64,000 nt of DNA from Datnioides undecimradiatus (lineage: Eukaryota; Chordata; Actinopteri; Lobotiformes; Datnioididae). The notes beneath the pieces were generated by a model. That model had not been told where the DNA came from, did not search any database, and saw only the letters and a list, made by a program, of their open reading frames with translations. Position 1 is the stretch's first letter; each line of letters begins with the position of its first letter. The stretch covers positions 1,509,001 to 1,573,000 of the forward strand of contig WARS01001853.1 of assembly GCA_008933995.1 (NCBI GenBank), read 5' to 3'. Position numbers and translations under genes: made by a program. Shown one piece after another: positions 22,800 through 35,939 of this stretch.

Positions 22800-23903
22800 G
22801 TCTCTCTCTGTCTCTCTCTGTCTCTCTGCCTGTCTGTCTGTCTGCCTGTCTGTCTGTCTGCCTGTCTGTCTCTCTCTCTCTCTGTCTCTCTCTGTCTCTC
22901 TCTGTCTCTCTCTGTCTGTCTCTCTCTGCCTGTCTGTCTCTCTGCCTGTCTCTCCCTGTCTGCCTGTCTGTCTCTCTGTCATCACCTGGTGGATCTTTAA
23001 CGAATCTTTAAACCGTTCACACTGATCAAACGTCTCGTAGCTCTTCAGCGGGATGCGATGATTCATCTTTTGTTGTTGTTTATTTTTTGTAAACATCATG
23101 ACAGTCGAGGTCTGTAAACAGTTTGTTGTTGTAAACAGCGAGACTTTCAGGGAGTGCTGGAGGTGGGTGCTAGAAGTGTTTGGGGATGATCATGTGATCT
23201 GTGAGGAGGTCGTTCAGGTTCAAGGAGGTTTTTAATTGATTTTGAAAAGGTTTTGGTGTCCTTGAATAGATTCAAGGAGTCCTTGAAGACATCCTCAGGG
23301 TTCCATGTTCCAGGTTCTCCCTGTTGAGCAGGAAATAAACAGATAATTTCCAAATTTAACGTCTTAACTTCGTTTTGGTGCTTCCCAGTTTCAGTATCCG
23401 CAGAGCGAATGTGTGCTCGCCGCATCATGTGACCCCTGACTCAACCCACACGTCGCTGAGAACGGAACACAGTAAATATCAGTTTCAGGTCGAAGCCGTT
23501 TAATATCTCCATGTGTCGTGACATCAGCGCGTCATCGTGGTGAAGAAAACAGTTTCCGGGCGTCTGTGTGAGTTTTCTCTGTGTCTGTCACAGGAAATGA
23601 CATCATATCGTTGGAAGGTGCGTCTCTTCCTGTTTAACATCAGCTGTTGTTTGGCCGCCGCCTACTTCTTCAGACGCCACAACAACTTCTGTGAAGCTGG
23701 AGGTGAGTGTCAGCATCCTCTTTCATTTCCACGACGACCCGTCTCCTTATTCACTTCCTGTCTCTACCGCAGTCTACACGCTGTTCGCCTTCTTCGAGTA
23801 CCTGGTGGTCTTCTCCAACATGGCGTTCCACATGACGGCCTTCTGGGACTTTGGCAGCAAAGAGGTGATCGTGGCGACGACGCCTGAGGACAAACGGTAC
23901 TGA
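20858..23903 (+). CDS. pgap2: Post-GPI attachment to proteins factor 2
   Basis: Coding exons are 20858-21025, 22280-22529, 22632-22738, 23594-23702 and 23773-23903, phases 0/1/0/1, all GT/AG. They give 254 residues, the length of human PGAP2. Residue blocks matching the family are [20 protein letters not shown] (first span), [68 protein letters not shown] and [16 protein letters not shown]. Several hydrophobic spans are present, as expected for a Golgi/ER multi-pass protein. Known family role: fatty-acid remodelling (lipid exchange) of GPI anchors during transport to the surface. The ATG follows an acceptor (GTCCAG) by one base, so an untranslated exon 1 is implied. Intron 3 carries a (CTGT)n tract. 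No lesions seen. Confidence 0.95.
22746..22980. repeat. (CTGT/CTCT)n microsatellite in a pgap2 intron
   Basis: Begins eight bases after the donor at 22739 and runs about 235 bp as CTGC, CTGT and CTCT tetranucleotides. Confidence 0.95.
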
Positions 23904-24078
23904 GCAGCCTCACCTGTGGAGACGCTGTGACATGAACATTCAGGTGGAGCTCAGGCGCCGCAGGTGAGATCAGACTTGTCATCATTCCAACAACAAGCGT
24001 GACCTCTGGGCTGCAGCCGTGGGTCAGACTCTGCAGGAAGTTTCATCTGGTCCAAAAATGATTTTTAACTCTTTAAAA

Positions 24079-24084
24079 AATAAA
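24079..24084 (+). terminator. Polyadenylation signal AATAAA of pgap2
   Basis: AATAAA 176 bases after the stop codon, in an A-rich context. Confidence 0.7.
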
Positions 24085-24089
24085 GAACG

Positions 24090-26980
24090 ACTGAAAAACA
24101 TGAGCGAGTCTTATTTTTCTGAACGATAAGAAGATAAAATGTGTGCAGCAGATATTTACATCACACAGAACAACAATAAACATCAACAACCCCTTGTTTC
24201 AGTCTTTATGCTAAGCTAAGCTAACCCTCCTGTGGATGTGCAGCCTGAACTGAACTTTCTGAACCTTGGGTCGTTTTATTTTATGTAACGAATCCAAACA
24301 GTCGACTGCTTCGAACAATCAGCTGATCTGTTTTGAGCTTCAGACTCACGCTGTCGTCCTGACCGACTGTGACTGCGTCCTGACTGACTGTGATTGCGTT
24401 GCAGCTCCTGCGGGAGGTCGTCCCATCAGCTGGATGGGCTCTTCAGGTTTAAACGGGTTCAGCTGCTAAATGTTCTGTAGCTCAGCTGCTTCACCAGCCG
24501 CTCGTGCACAAACACGAAACTCACGTGAAAAACATTAAAATGAAAAATGAAGAATTTCATTCATGAAATTGAAATTCATAATCAACCAAATTGTTGTAAA
24601 ATCCTGATTGGTTCATCCACGAGCCAATCATATCTGTCGCCTAGATGTTTCCTGATGTGTTCATAAGAAGCTTCTTAATGTTTCATGTTTTGTCTCTGTT
24701 AACAAAGTTATCTGATGGTTTTATATCAACAGGAAGCCGAGTCCTGAAGACCGTTTATCACAGTAGTTTGTCACATGCTAGCTGTGCTAATGCTAATGCT
24801 AGGTGAATAGACATAACCGATACCGAAACCATAGATTGTTTCTAAAGATGGCTGGACTGGAGCGCCCCCTGGTGTCTGGCTGCAGTACAGCTCATAAGCC
24901 CTGCCCCCTCCATGTCAGCAGATGGTTCATCAGCTCGTTCTCAACACGCTGATGTTTGTTCAACCGATCATTTCTCTGATCAGTTTGGTTTGAATCAGTT
25001 ATTGATGTTGGGGGCGTGGCGTCATGATTGACAGCTAAAGTGGGCGGGGATATCTGCAGCTCCATGCCCCCAATCACTACTGCACAGACTCATCTCCAGC
25101 ATGACATCTGCAGAGCAAGATGGCAGCTCCATATCGGTCCGTAAATGTTTACTGTAACCATGGTAACTTCTGTCAATGCATTGATGCCTTAAAATACTTG
25201 AAATACTAGTAACTTGTATCTCTGCAGTGTACTTGAGTGCATGACTATAGTAACAGTCTGGTGCATGAGACCAGCTGTCATTTTCTGCGGTAAACTGAAG
25301 ATAATTACTGTTGATAATAATTAATAATCCTTGTACTGAAGATCGTTATCCCCTCAGACTCATCAACCAATCGAAAGAGACGATAAAACCATGTGACAAG
25401 AGACGACGAGGAGTGACAGTAAACAGGTTCTGCTGCGTGAGGACGCCTCATTTTACTGTCAAATCACACACACACACACTCTGAGTCGCTGTGTGTGAGT
25501 GTGTGCGTGTTGATAACTCAGTCTACCTGCTGATGCTGAAGATAAAGCAGTGTTTGATTCGTTTACTGCAGCCGACATGTTTAACACAAAGTGCAAAACA
25601 GCAAAAAGTCGGATTTAACCTCAAACCAGATGAAGAAACGAGGCGGCGAGCTGAGTCAGCACGTTGCAGAGGACAAAGGCGTCGCCTTGATAAACTGATG
25701 AAACGCTGGACCGGACTCTGGCTGACGGAGGTTCTCAGAGGCGTCTGGACAGGAAGAGGAAGCGACTCCGCAGGAAGAGACGACATCCTGAAGAGAATCA
25801 AACCAACGCTTCAGCTCTGAGGTCGAATAACCCTCCACTCTGCTCCATCACCTGGCGACGCTCACACAACAACAACCAAACCAAGCGTTTCGTTGGTTTT
25901 CCACATGAATAATGGGAATGTTACAGTTTCGTCTGCTGCCTCCTGCAGGACGACACATCGCCACCGTGGGTTCATGACGTGGCTGCATCGCTCTCTGACG
26001 CTGAGTCTCTTCATCGGCTGGGGAAGTCATTTTCCTGCAGCTCGTTATTAAACTCACTTCCCCAAACTTCATTTTCCTGAACAGCAGCAGAGACGTCCTG
26101 ACTCTGTCTCTGATGGAACGTGGTGCGCCTCGTGCTCCCCTGAGGATGACCTGCAGCTGAGGACAGTCACAGCTTCACAGATGTTTACTCTCTTTCATTC
26201 TTTTATGTCTGTCTTAATGTTTAATGAGCATCAGGACGAGAGTTTGAACCAAAAACACAACAAAAAGACAAAAAGCTCCAGGACGATGACGTGTTGATGT
26301 TCCTGTGAAGAGCCTGCGGTCCCATTCTCAGCATCGCTAACCATTCACACAACTTCCTGTTTTCTATTCACATCAGTTCACGACTTCCTGTTGGACCCGC
26401 CCGTCCTCTCGCACCGTCCTCACACTGATGCACACTCACCCTAAAACCCTTCTGATCTTTGATCCACAACAGTTTCTCCACCCAAACCTCGCTCTGTGTG
26501 TGTGTGTGTGTGTGTGTGTTGTCATGACGATGATAGATAATCACAACTGAGACGATGTCGAAACCCACAGTGCAACACATACTGACATTCATCATCAAAC
26601 CTCTATTTGACAGTGAATCGTGCTCTGAATGTTGGAACTACAGTTCCCATAATTCTTTGGGGGGTGTGAACAGGAAGTATAACTGTGGAGCTTCATAGCA
26701 CTTCCTGTTTGTACAGTCAACTGTCACTGGATAGAAAACTTCTTCTCTGTCTCTGATGGATTTACGGACGTTTATTCTGATATGATGATGATGTCATCTC
26801 CCCAGGCCACACTCGACTGTGATTGGAACGAAGACGATTTTATCTGATTTTCTGTTCCAGTGGACGAGAACATCTGAAGTGTTCGCATCAGTGAAGATGG
26901 TTTGGGGGTGTGTCACAATTTGGTATCAGTCCCCCCCCCCCCCGCCCAAAACTCAGACCAATCACAGACGTTTGAGTTTT
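24090..26980. other. Intergenic region between the convergent pgap2 and rhog
   Basis: No exon recognised. It holds one ATGCTAAGCTAAGCTA repeat copy (about 24195-24225), a short (GT)n at 26497-26519 and a C-run at 26931-26942. Open frames around 25.5-25.8 kb are unlike known proteins and overlap on both strands. Confidence 0.6.
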
Positions 26981-26983
26981 CAT

Positions 26984-26989
26984 TTTATT
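26984..26989 (-). terminator. Candidate polyadenylation signal of rhog
   Basis: TTTATT on the plus strand reads AATAAA on the minus strand, 167 bases past the rhog stop. Confidence 0.5.
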
Positions 26990-27155
26990 TTACTTATTAA
27001 TTAATAACAACAGAAACGTTTTAAGAGCCCAGTCGTTCACTCAGTAATTCAAACACTTTGAAGATAAAATTCCTACAAAACATAAAAAACACATTTTCAA
27101 ACAGTCTCTCAGGAAGTCGCGTACGTGTTCCTGGCATGGCGTGCAAGGGCCGACC

Positions 27156-27903
27156 CTACAGCAAGACGCAGGGCTTCTTGCTGACGGTGGGCTGCGGGTT
27201 GAGGAACGCCCTCACGGCCTCAGCAAACACATCCTTTATGCCGTCCTGGTTGAGGGCCGAGCACTCCAGGTAGCGGATGGCGTGGATCTGGCGGGCGAGG
27301 GCGGCGCCCTGCTGGTGGGTGACGGGTACCTGGTTCTGCTCCTTCAGCTTCCTCTGAACCTCGCCGTCGTTCCGGAGGTCACTCTTGGTGCCGACCAGGA
27401 GGATGGGAACACCAGGGCAGTGGTGTGACACCTGAGGATGATCATAAACATAGAGTTTAGTAAAAGTTTGATGAAACAAACCGTGTCGGTGGCATTGACC
27501 CCTGACCTCCGGGTGCCACTTGTGTTTGATGTTCTCGTAGGAGGCGGGGCTCGAGATGGAGAAGCAGATGATGAAGACGTTGGTCTGTGGGTACGACAGT
27601 GTCCTCAGCCGGTCGTACTCCTCCTGACCTGCCGTGTCCCACAGGTTCAGACTGATGGTCCTGCCGTCCACCGTCACCTGAACACACCGCACACACAGGT
27701 AGGAACCAGTCAGCTGATCAGTGACTCTTAATCAGTAAAGATAAACTCCATTAATCACACTCACACACACACACCTGGCTGCTGTAGTTGTCGAACACAG
27801 TGGGGATGTACTCTTTGGGAAACGCTCCGGTGGTGTAGGAGATGAGGAGGCAGGTCTTCCCCACGGCGCCGTCACCCACAACCACACACTTTATACTCTG
27901 CAT
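27156..27903 (-). CDS. rhog: Rho-family small GTPase RhoG
   Basis: Exons 27903-27775, 27677-27507 and 27431-27156, all phase 0 with GT/AG borders, give 191 residues, the exact RhoG length. P-loop GDGAVGKT is at residues 10-17, switch [11 protein letters not shown] at about 32-41, DTAGQ at 57-61, guanine-specificity TKSD at 115-118 and ECSAL later. The protein ends in CVLL, a CAAX box of the geranylgeranylated type. [17 protein letters not shown] and the RHKWHPEV-like KHKWHPEV place it with RhoG rather than Rac1. Known role: GTP-dependent switch controlling actin dynamics through ELMO/DOCK and Rac. The coding exon is preceded by an acceptor (CTGCAG, about 27937) leading to a 5' UTR. Downstream on the opposite strand is a STIM1 homologue, as in other vertebrates. 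No lesions. Fish have several rhog copies; which one this is was not determined. Confidence 0.95.
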
Positions 27904-28096
27904 GATGACCTCTGACCTTTGAGCCCTCAGCGACCTGCAGCACACACACACAGCTGAAGAACAGCGGTCACATGACACATGACATCACATGATGGACCAG
28001 GAATGTGAATGAGCTTCGAGGCATTTGATTGGCTGAGACTAAATTAAGCTCAGCTGTGATGTGATCACGATGAACGATCACGTGAGCTGCAGTTAC

Positions 28097-28160
28097 CTGA
28101 GCGACGTTAGCTGCAGTCAGTCTGATCGGTCCACACGTTGTCTCCGGCTGACACACACAC
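28097..28160 (-). other. Putative non-coding first exon of rhog
   Basis: On the minus strand, CGTCGCTCAG followed by GTAACTG forms a good splice donor (exon end 28097), about 160 bases upstream of the acceptor before the start codon exon. The 5' boundary is estimated only. Confidence 0.45.
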
Positions 28161-28222
28161 ACACACTCTCTTCAGTCTCCTTCAGTTAACACAGGAACAC
28201 AGGATGTCCCATCGTCTGACTG

Positions 28223-28307
28223 TGGGGGGGGGGGGGGGGGTCAGTATTTGTGTTTATGGAAATGATTCTGCAGAAGGAAGCAGTCTCCAAACAAAACAGA
28301 TGTTATC

Positions 28308-28342
<35 letters not shown>
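28223..28342. repeat. G18 homopolymer and (CA)n
   Basis: An 18-base G run at 28223-28240, and about 16 CA units at 28310-28341. Confidence 0.95.
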
Positions 28343-28344
<2 letters not shown>

Positions 28345-28347
<3 letters not shown>

Positions 28348-30024
28348 AACTTTATTTACATTTGCAGAGCAGTGCTGTCAGTGGTCATGTGACGTCTAAT
28401 GCAGCAGTTCGCAGTGTTTCCGTTATTTTGTGCAGGTCTTTGTGTTGTTGCCATCAACCTGGTGTCCAAGTCACCAGCACCATGTCCACCTCAGTTACTG
28501 ACATCCTGTCCCAGTCACTATGATCAGGTCACCAGCAACTCACCAAGTCACGTCCGAGTCCTCGGTCATATCAGTGTCGCTCAGATTGTGTCCGAGAAGT
28601 CCAGACTGACTCACAAATGTGTTTTTAGCCACAGAGATCAGGTCCAGGTCCGAGTCACTGAGTCATGGTCGGGTCACATGGGTGTAGTCTGAGCTGAGGT
28701 CGCATTTCTCTCAGCTTGACCTTTGAAAACCAGTGAAGAAGAAAAGAAACAGGCGAGGACCCAACAGAGAGTTCAGGTCTGGCCTCAGGCTTAGTTTCAG
28801 TGTTTGTCAGATTCATGCGACTCGAACACACGAGGGCGAACGCTGAAAGTGTCGGGCGGAGACAGAAACATATGATGGGATGATGTTGGTGGACTGTGCT
28901 GAACTGTAAACCTCCGCTGCAGATGTCTGGATAGAGAGTGTGGCTCAGCCCAGACTCTGGGGACGCCGACCCCACCCTCTGCTCCGAGTCTCTGGGCGGA
29001 GGTCGGCTGATCTCACTGCTGCTGGAAGCTTCAACCTCCGATCTTACAGTTTCTCTTCTCCTCCTGCTGATTCTTCTTCATGGTTTTTGGTGGTTCGATG
29101 TGAAAACAGCTGTGACCTCTGACCTTTGCATAACTCAAACTGTAAGTCTGGTGTTAATCTGTTTATCACAGGACAAACCCTTAAAGTCGCCTCACTAATG
29201 TGAAGTTTAGTGAGTAAAACAGGTTCAGTTTCCTCAAACAGCTGCACACTGAGCAGGAGGAAGTGGGGACTATTTTCAGCGGCGGATGATCATGATATGC
29301 CAACCAATACAACAGACTGAAGGGAACATTTCAGGTGTTGTAACGACGTCCTGTTGTAACTCAAACGATGCTGGAAAAAAGGGAAGCTTGCAGTTGAAAC
29401 GTGTCACCGTGGTTTCATGTCGAAATAAAGCAACGACCTGAGTGAAGAAAACCGCAGGAAGTGATGCGACACGGACGCCGTCCACCTCCTCCATCTTATG
29501 TTACTCAGTAACGACTGTATAACCTCCACATCACTTCGTATATGATATCTACATCTCAGCTGCACCAACAGCAGCTGAACTTCCTCTGACGTCCACCAGG
29601 TGCTGCTGAGAAGGGTGCTGCACCGTCGCAGCTGTGACGGTGTTGAAGTGAATGGGAAAACACTCGACGTCCCTCCACACACACACACACACAGCGAGTG
29701 TTTCTAGAGGCTGTGATGTGACCTGCAGGTCACCAGAGGCCAAAAAGACATTTTAATACAAGTCATTTCACTGTCGAACGCACACAGGCAGATCTGTCAC
29801 GACCCGTCAGACGATAGCTAAAAACAAGCTTCTGCTCAACCTGAGCAACCCAAAGAGGCTCCAGAGAGACCAGCAGGTCTGAAACCAGATCTGAGTGTGC
29901 TGACAGAGTCAGACCAGGAGAGGAAGAAAGAAGAAAACAGAGAAAAAAGAGGAAGAAGAATCGAGATCAGCAACCTGCAACACGCCCCGAACACACACTC
30001 ACTGTGTCAAAACAGCCTTCCTCT

Positions 30025-30081
<57 letters not shown>

Positions 30082-31415
30082 AAACACGTTTGCAGTTTTG
30101 CTGTAGTGCCAGTTAATCATTAGCATTATGGGTTAAATCTAAGTCAGCGTGATTAAGATGTTTCCATGAATCATTGGGGGGAATTACAGCCCAGCTGGAA
30201 AATGTCACGTCCAATCAGAGGGCTTCAAACTCTGTTGCCGTGTGACTGATGGCGGAATGAAGTGAGAGGTTGAGCTATGACGTCACTGAGTCCTCTCCAT
30301 AGCAACAGCAGCTGAGCCTGATGGGTACTGTAGTATTTAAACACAGATAAAAGCGTTTTAATGAATCACCGTAACTTGACATAACGCTCCTTCCTGGTTC
30401 AGTTGTGGGTCCTCATTGGCAGATGTGGAGGTCATGTGACTGTAATTTACTGTAATCTGTCAGACGCAGTAACTGCATGATGCAGCTGTTTGGAAACACA
30501 TTTGATTTGTTAATTCATTTATTGCATTTTTGCCGTTTCATCGTGGTTGAACGAGACACAACTCAGACCGGAAACCTTCTCCAGGTTGAGTCTCTCCCAA
30601 ACATCTCAGGTGTGCTCTGGCTCTGGGTCTACACCAGGTCTCAGGTTGGACGCACACAGAAAACCTCCAAATAAAGTTGTTTGATCTGTTTTGACAAACC
30701 GACAAAACAGATCAACTTTTGTAGAACTGAATTTTCAGGCGCCAGCGAGCAGTGAGTCGCCTGGAGGTACCTGTCATCTAAATTGAGGTTCACCTGGTGG
30801 AGTCTTACCACCATCTCCACCTTAGTCGTACTCAGCTCTTTCTTTTAAGTTTCTGTCAGTGAAACTCAACAGAATCCTGCAACTGTTTCAGATTTAAAGC
30901 CTTTGTTTCGTCTAGCCAGGCTGCAGAAACACTGAAAGTTTAGAGCAGAAACAAACTGACAAGTGGGCTAGAATGTTGTTACCGAGTTTATCAAGACAGC
31001 GTGCAAACATGGAGGAAGCGTTGAGTGTTTGTCCGCTGCAGACTGAAACAGAAGTGGATCAGAAAACAAGAAGGATTCAGAATAAAACGATGAAGTTAAA
31101 GCAGAGATGTTAGATAAAGCTCCGGGCGTCACCGCTGTCGCCTCCATCGTGGTTTTACTTGGGGTGGATTTCAGCATTTCAGGAACTAACGCAGCTTTGG
31201 TTTCGTCTCGTCAGCTGTGGTCTTTTTCTGTGCTGGAACTTCATTTTGCTGCTGTGGGGCCTTGAAGAGCCTCGATCCGCAGAGAACAGTGAATCCTGCA
31301 GCTGAAGACCTGACGGAAAAACCTATTTTTCAGCCGCGGCGCCGCAGACCGTTTTCATCCGATTCATCATGTGACAGGAGAAACACCTGCTCCACAGAAT
31401 GAAGACCAAACATCT
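28345..31415. other. Intergenic, nothing recognised apart from a (GT)n tract
   Basis: A pure (GT)n tract lies at about 30027-30077. Around 28450-28680, phrases like CAGGTCACCAGCAACTCACC and AAGTCACGTCCGAGTC recur loosely, a degenerate repeat similar in style to 53150-53570. No exon or RNA gene was identified. Confidence 0.55.
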
Positions 31416-31424
31416 GCAACCAGA

Positions 31425-31800
31425 GAGGACTGGACCAGGCCAAAACACCTGAGAGGACCAGACCAGGCCAAAACACCTGAGAGGACCGGACTGGACCAGG
31501 CCAAAACACCTGGGAAGGCCGGACCAGGCCAAAAGAAACACCTGAGGACCAGACCAGGCCAAAAACACCTGAGAGGACCCGGTCTGGACCAGGCCAAAAC
31601 ACCTGAGAGGACCGGACTGGACCAGGCCAAAACACCTGAGAGGACCAGACCAGGCCAAGACACCTGAGAGGACCGGTCTGGACCAGGCCAAAACACCTGA
31701 GAGGACCAGACCAGGCCAAAACACCTGAGAGGACCGGTCTGGACCAGGCCAAAACACCTGAGAGGACCGGTCTGGACCAGGCCAAAAACACTGGAAGGGA
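31425..31800. repeat. Minisatellite, unit about 30-36 bp
   Basis: About eleven units containing GACCAGGCCAAAACACCTGA plus GAGGACCGGTCTG with length variants. It is open in frames on both strands, so long phantom ORFs (DQAKTPERTG on plus, CFGLVQ on minus) arise. It sits in the intergenic region between rhog and the STIM1 homologue. Confidence 0.95.
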
Positions 31801-31859
31801 CCAGACCATGGAGATGTCTGTGAGCTAAGGGAGCAGACTGCCTCCTTTCTGTCCATCAG

Positions 31860-33857
31860 TTTTATGTTGGATCTATAATATTCTCTGAAGACTGCAGCAG
31901 CATGTAGACGCAGCAGAGCGAGAGCATCAGAAACACTGCTGCCGTAATATTCCCATAATATTCCTCAGATTCCTTAAATACACAGGGCCTCAGCACTCAT
32001 TCAGTCACGTCTGTCTGATGAACACAGCATGAGCGTTTCACCCAGATTAACATTAACCTGACTGGGGAAGTGGCTGACGTGACAACAGATCTCCCTGCTG
32101 TGATGTCATCCTGTCGCCAAATCTGGATTTAAGGATAAATATTAGTGAGCAAAAAGTCAAGCTGAAACGACCACGTTTACTGATGAATGCCCCTCCACAC
32201 ACACACACACACACCGCCTTCCGAACAAGGGTCAGCCGCCTCAGGGCGAAGAGAACTGGTCTGTGCTGAAAAGCCCAGAAACAGAGGAAGGGTTTGTCAC
32301 CGGCCTGCTCATCCAGCGGCGGCGAGTGGAGGAAACGTGTTCACTGAGTCTTTAACCTCAAACCAGGCGGAATTTACCTTTAACAGTCTGAACCGAGCCA
32401 GACCAGACCAAACACAGATACTGGGCCAGAACCAAACCGCTCCAGGCCAGAATCAGACCGCTACAGGCCAGACCAGGGCTAAAACCTGGGCTGAACACGT
32501 TGTGTTTTCTGTGTGTGAACAGTTCGTGAGCGATTCACCGCATCAGCACCAACTCGCCAATCTCTGACACATCTCGCCATCCGACTTCCTGTTTCATTCT
32601 GCGAAGCCTGAGACTGGCCAACGCCACTCTGATGTCTCTGATTCACATCTGAGCGCATGCAGCTGATGATTGGCATGTGATGTCATCGTGTCCAAGTGAC
32701 AGGGGCAGCGGTTCATCAGTCCACATTTCCACAGCCAGGTACACCAGACTGCAGACAGTACTGTCTCTAAATACTCTGATTACATCTGACTGCAGACACT
32801 ACTGTTACTCTGAATACTCTAACGACTTTTACCTGTAACAGAGCGGCGCCGTGTTGCTGTTTCTGCTGCAGTAACAAGTTTGTTTGGTTTAAGACTGAAT
32901 TTATTTTGAAAGAAGAAGTGACAGAAACACGCACGCACGCACACACACACACACACACACGGGAGTGGTCGTACTTCATCTCCAGTTTCCCGCAGCAGTG
33001 TCAACAAACAAACAAACGATCCGGTTATTGATCCGCTGAGAAGCGATCGATCAGCTGACGGGAATCAAAGCTCAGATCAATAACGTGCAGAAGTTTGGAC
33101 TGAGAGGAAAACACAAACACTCACGCACACACACACTCAGCTGATCATCAGAGGCAGGGGACAGCAAGACTGCAGTCATGGTGTCCTCCTCTCCAGGTCG
33201 CAGTTCCGCTCAATCACTTTCTGTCTGTGTGTGCGTGTGTGTCGAACTGTGTGTCAGCGTGCGTGTCAGTGTGTGTGCAGGGAGGGTTTAGCGGATCTCT
33301 ATGTCAGTGTAAGGAGGCGGGTAGACAAATGATAAGGAGGAAGTCCGAGAGGAGAGAGAGGAAGTGGTGGAGCAAGTTTGAGAGGTTTACTCTGCGCGCG
33401 TGTGTGTGTGAGAGGAGAGAGAGAGCAACCCTGGGCTTTTCTGTTTGTTCTGTCCAGGGTTGAGAAACACATGTTTCTACAGTAACTTCAATGAACCAAT
33501 CAGAGTTCAGCCTGCAGAGCATCACGAAGCCCCGCCCACAAGTGGGTTGATTGACAGGTGTGTTCATCCAGGTGTGTTTACGGGTAAAACAGGTGGATGA
33601 CTTCACTGTCAGTGTCACGGAACTTGATGTTTTAGAAGTTGTATTTAATTAGAAACTTTCCTGAACAAGTTGTGACCTCATCAAACATTAAGGTCACATG
33701 ACTGACCAGCTGCTCTGACCAGGAAGCAAGAAACAAGCAAGTTCTATCTCCATCAGATCTCCGTATGTTTCACTGTTTGAAGTTTTTAGCGCTTTTTAGG
33801 GAATGTCATCATGTTTGTACCCTCAGCTTCTCCTACAGACTACACCACCACCATAAC

Positions 33858-33896
<39 letters not shown>

Positions 33897-34680
33897 CTCT
33901 GTTGGGTGGAAAACAAAGATAAAGTCACTTTTTCTTTTGTTTTTCACATTTTAAAGGAAGCACTAACAGCTGCTACCAACAGAGCTACACCAGGGGCGAC
34001 CAATCCAGATCACAGAGGGGTGTTTTGTGAATGCCCTCTATTTACGCCACCTCCTCTCTGTCTTCTCTGTTAGCGTAGCTTAGCATAAAGACTGGAAACA
34101 GAGGGAAACAGTTAGCCTGGCTCTGTCCAGAGGTTGTTCATCTGCAGGTTCATTAATTAATACGTCATTAATCATCTCGCCTCAAACTGTTGTTCATCAT
34201 TAATCATCTGGAATCCGATCATTACACTTTCACACTGTATCATTATTTAATTATGTTACCAATAAAACTGGTTTATTGCTGAACTTCCGGTCAGCTGACT
34301 GATCTGAGAGCAGTTTGTTTGGCTGGACGGACTCTTGTACCTGAAGTTCGACCTGCACTTCCTGTCTTTCTGACCGCAGGGTGACGCCAGCCACCGATGT
34401 GTCAGAGGGGTTGATGATGTAGCACACAGGTTTGGTCGGAAATTGGAGCAACTAGGCAGGAAAGTGTTAGGTTTGGAGTGAAGAGTGTGAGGGCGCAGTT
34501 GGTTCAGCAGTCTGACAGACGAGCAGCGGGTTTCACCAGTCACTCAGCTCATTTTAACCGTTTTAACCTCAGAGATTTAAAAAGTTTACAGCCTCCAAAA
34601 TTATTGGAGTTTCCGGTGGTTTGTTATGCTACAGTGACTTTCTGTTTACATGGCTGCTTGCTCTTGATTGGACAGTGCTA
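31860..34680. other. Intergenic region with short repeats only
   Basis: Contains two units of the 46-bp ACTCTGATTACATCTGACTG minisatellite (about 32755-32825), (CA)n at 32938-32960, (AAT)n at 33856-33892 and an inverted copy of the GCTAAGCTAAGCATAAAGACTGG repeat family at about 34070-34110. No exon was recognised. Confidence 0.6.
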
Positions 34681-34976
34681 CAGATAGATAGATAGATAGA
34701 TCCCTTAGGAAGTTGAGATATCCAGCAGCATCTTAGAATTGTGCAAACAGCATCAACATAAGAAACAATACAGTAACAATAAGGTACATAAAAAGAGATA
34801 CTGAAATAAAGTATAAATAAATAAAATTAAATAAAATCAGATGGAGTGGAACAGAAGAATATACAAACATACATACACATACATCTTCTCATGTACACAC
34901 ATGCAAATTGTGAAAATGCATGTGTGCACACCACTATCCCACCATATGTATATGTATGTGAACATATATATGCACG

Positions 34977-35043
<67 letters not shown>

Positions 35044-35535
35044 CATACACACCAGCATATACATACACACATGTTCACATACATATGGTGGGATAGTGGT
35101 TGGTGGTGTCCATCATGAGCTCAGACCAGGACAGTCCTCACTGGGAGGAGTTGAAGAGCCGTATGTCCCGTGGGACAAACGACTTCCTCAGCCTGTCAGT
35201 GGAGCAGGTCAGAGACAGCAGCTGCCACTGGATAATCTCTGCTCAGTGAAGACATCATGCAGGGTGTGGGCGTGTCAGGATGTGTGCAGAAAGCACTGAG
35301 GTCCTTTCTCTGCCACAGTGTTAGAGTCCCAGCTCTGCAGCCACTGAGCCGGCCCTCCTCTGGTTTGTCCAGCTGTGAAGCGTCCTCTTCATATGCTTCT
35401 CCCAGCACACCACAGCAGAGAGAGAGGACACTGGCAATGACAGTCTGGTAGAACATCTGCAGCAACTTCTGGCAGATCTTAAAGGTGTTCCTAGCAACGA
35501 TATACACTAACTTAATGTTTGTTAAGGGTTTCATG
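34681..35535 (-). mobile_element. L2-type LINE fragment, minus strand, interrupted by an AT-rich hairpin
   Basis: Minus-strand 35534-35130 encodes degenerate reverse-transcriptase C-terminal sequence with the L2 line LLQMFYQTVIASVLSLCCG and SQLDKPEEG. Its 3' UTR runs to a (GATA)n-like tail at 34683-34699. A block from about 34930 to 35100, containing (AT)n with inverted flanks, is inserted in the UTR. Frame is not maintained, so this is a dead copy. Confidence 0.75.
34930..35100. repeat. Inverted repeat flanking (AT)n
   Basis: The left arm 34930-34966 (ACCACTATCCCACCATATGT and on through ATGTATGTGAACAT) is the near reverse complement of the right arm 35071-35100. About 29 AT dinucleotides lie between. 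The whole could extrude as a cruciform or is itself a small foldback element. Confidence 0.85.
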
Positions 35536-35939
35536 GCACCATTTGGGTTTGTAGTAAAGTTTTACATTCTTTTCTATTTTATTTGAAACGTGACGATAAA
35601 AAACAACGAATGGAAACAACGAGAAGAATGAACCGTGAAATGAAACAAACAGTAAATGGAAATCACTGAACAGCCTCAGACAGGTCAGACAGGGACTGAG
35701 CTGATCCTGGATATCTGGGGTATGAAACTAAACCGTCATGAAATTAAAACGCTGCTATTAATGATTATTGTCTTAATTGATTACCCTCAGATTCACTTCT
35801 TGATTGATCATTTGGTCTAATGAAAGCGTGGAAATCTATAATGTTCATCACAGTGAAAACACTCTGTCATTTAACGCAACAAACTGATTAATCGGCTGAT
35901 TTTGCAGCTCCGCGTGTTTTGGGGTTTTTTATATCCTCC

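Noticed and set aside
22746-23011. CRISPR-like short direct repeats
   Set aside because: Simple tetranucleotide microsatellite with no spacers; the window is a eukaryotic genome.
25491-25820. 109-codon plus ORF and 92-codon minus ORF as a possible gene
   Set aside because: They overlap antisense, lack splice or family evidence, and sit in ordinary intergenic sequence.
28345-31415. Search for tRNA or other structured RNA genes
   Set aside because: No cloverleaf-like arms or internal A/B box pairs were convincing by eye.
31323-31856. Overlapping ORFs on both strands with repeated peptide units
   Set aside because: Minisatellite translation; all three minus frames and one plus frame are open, which points to repeat composition.
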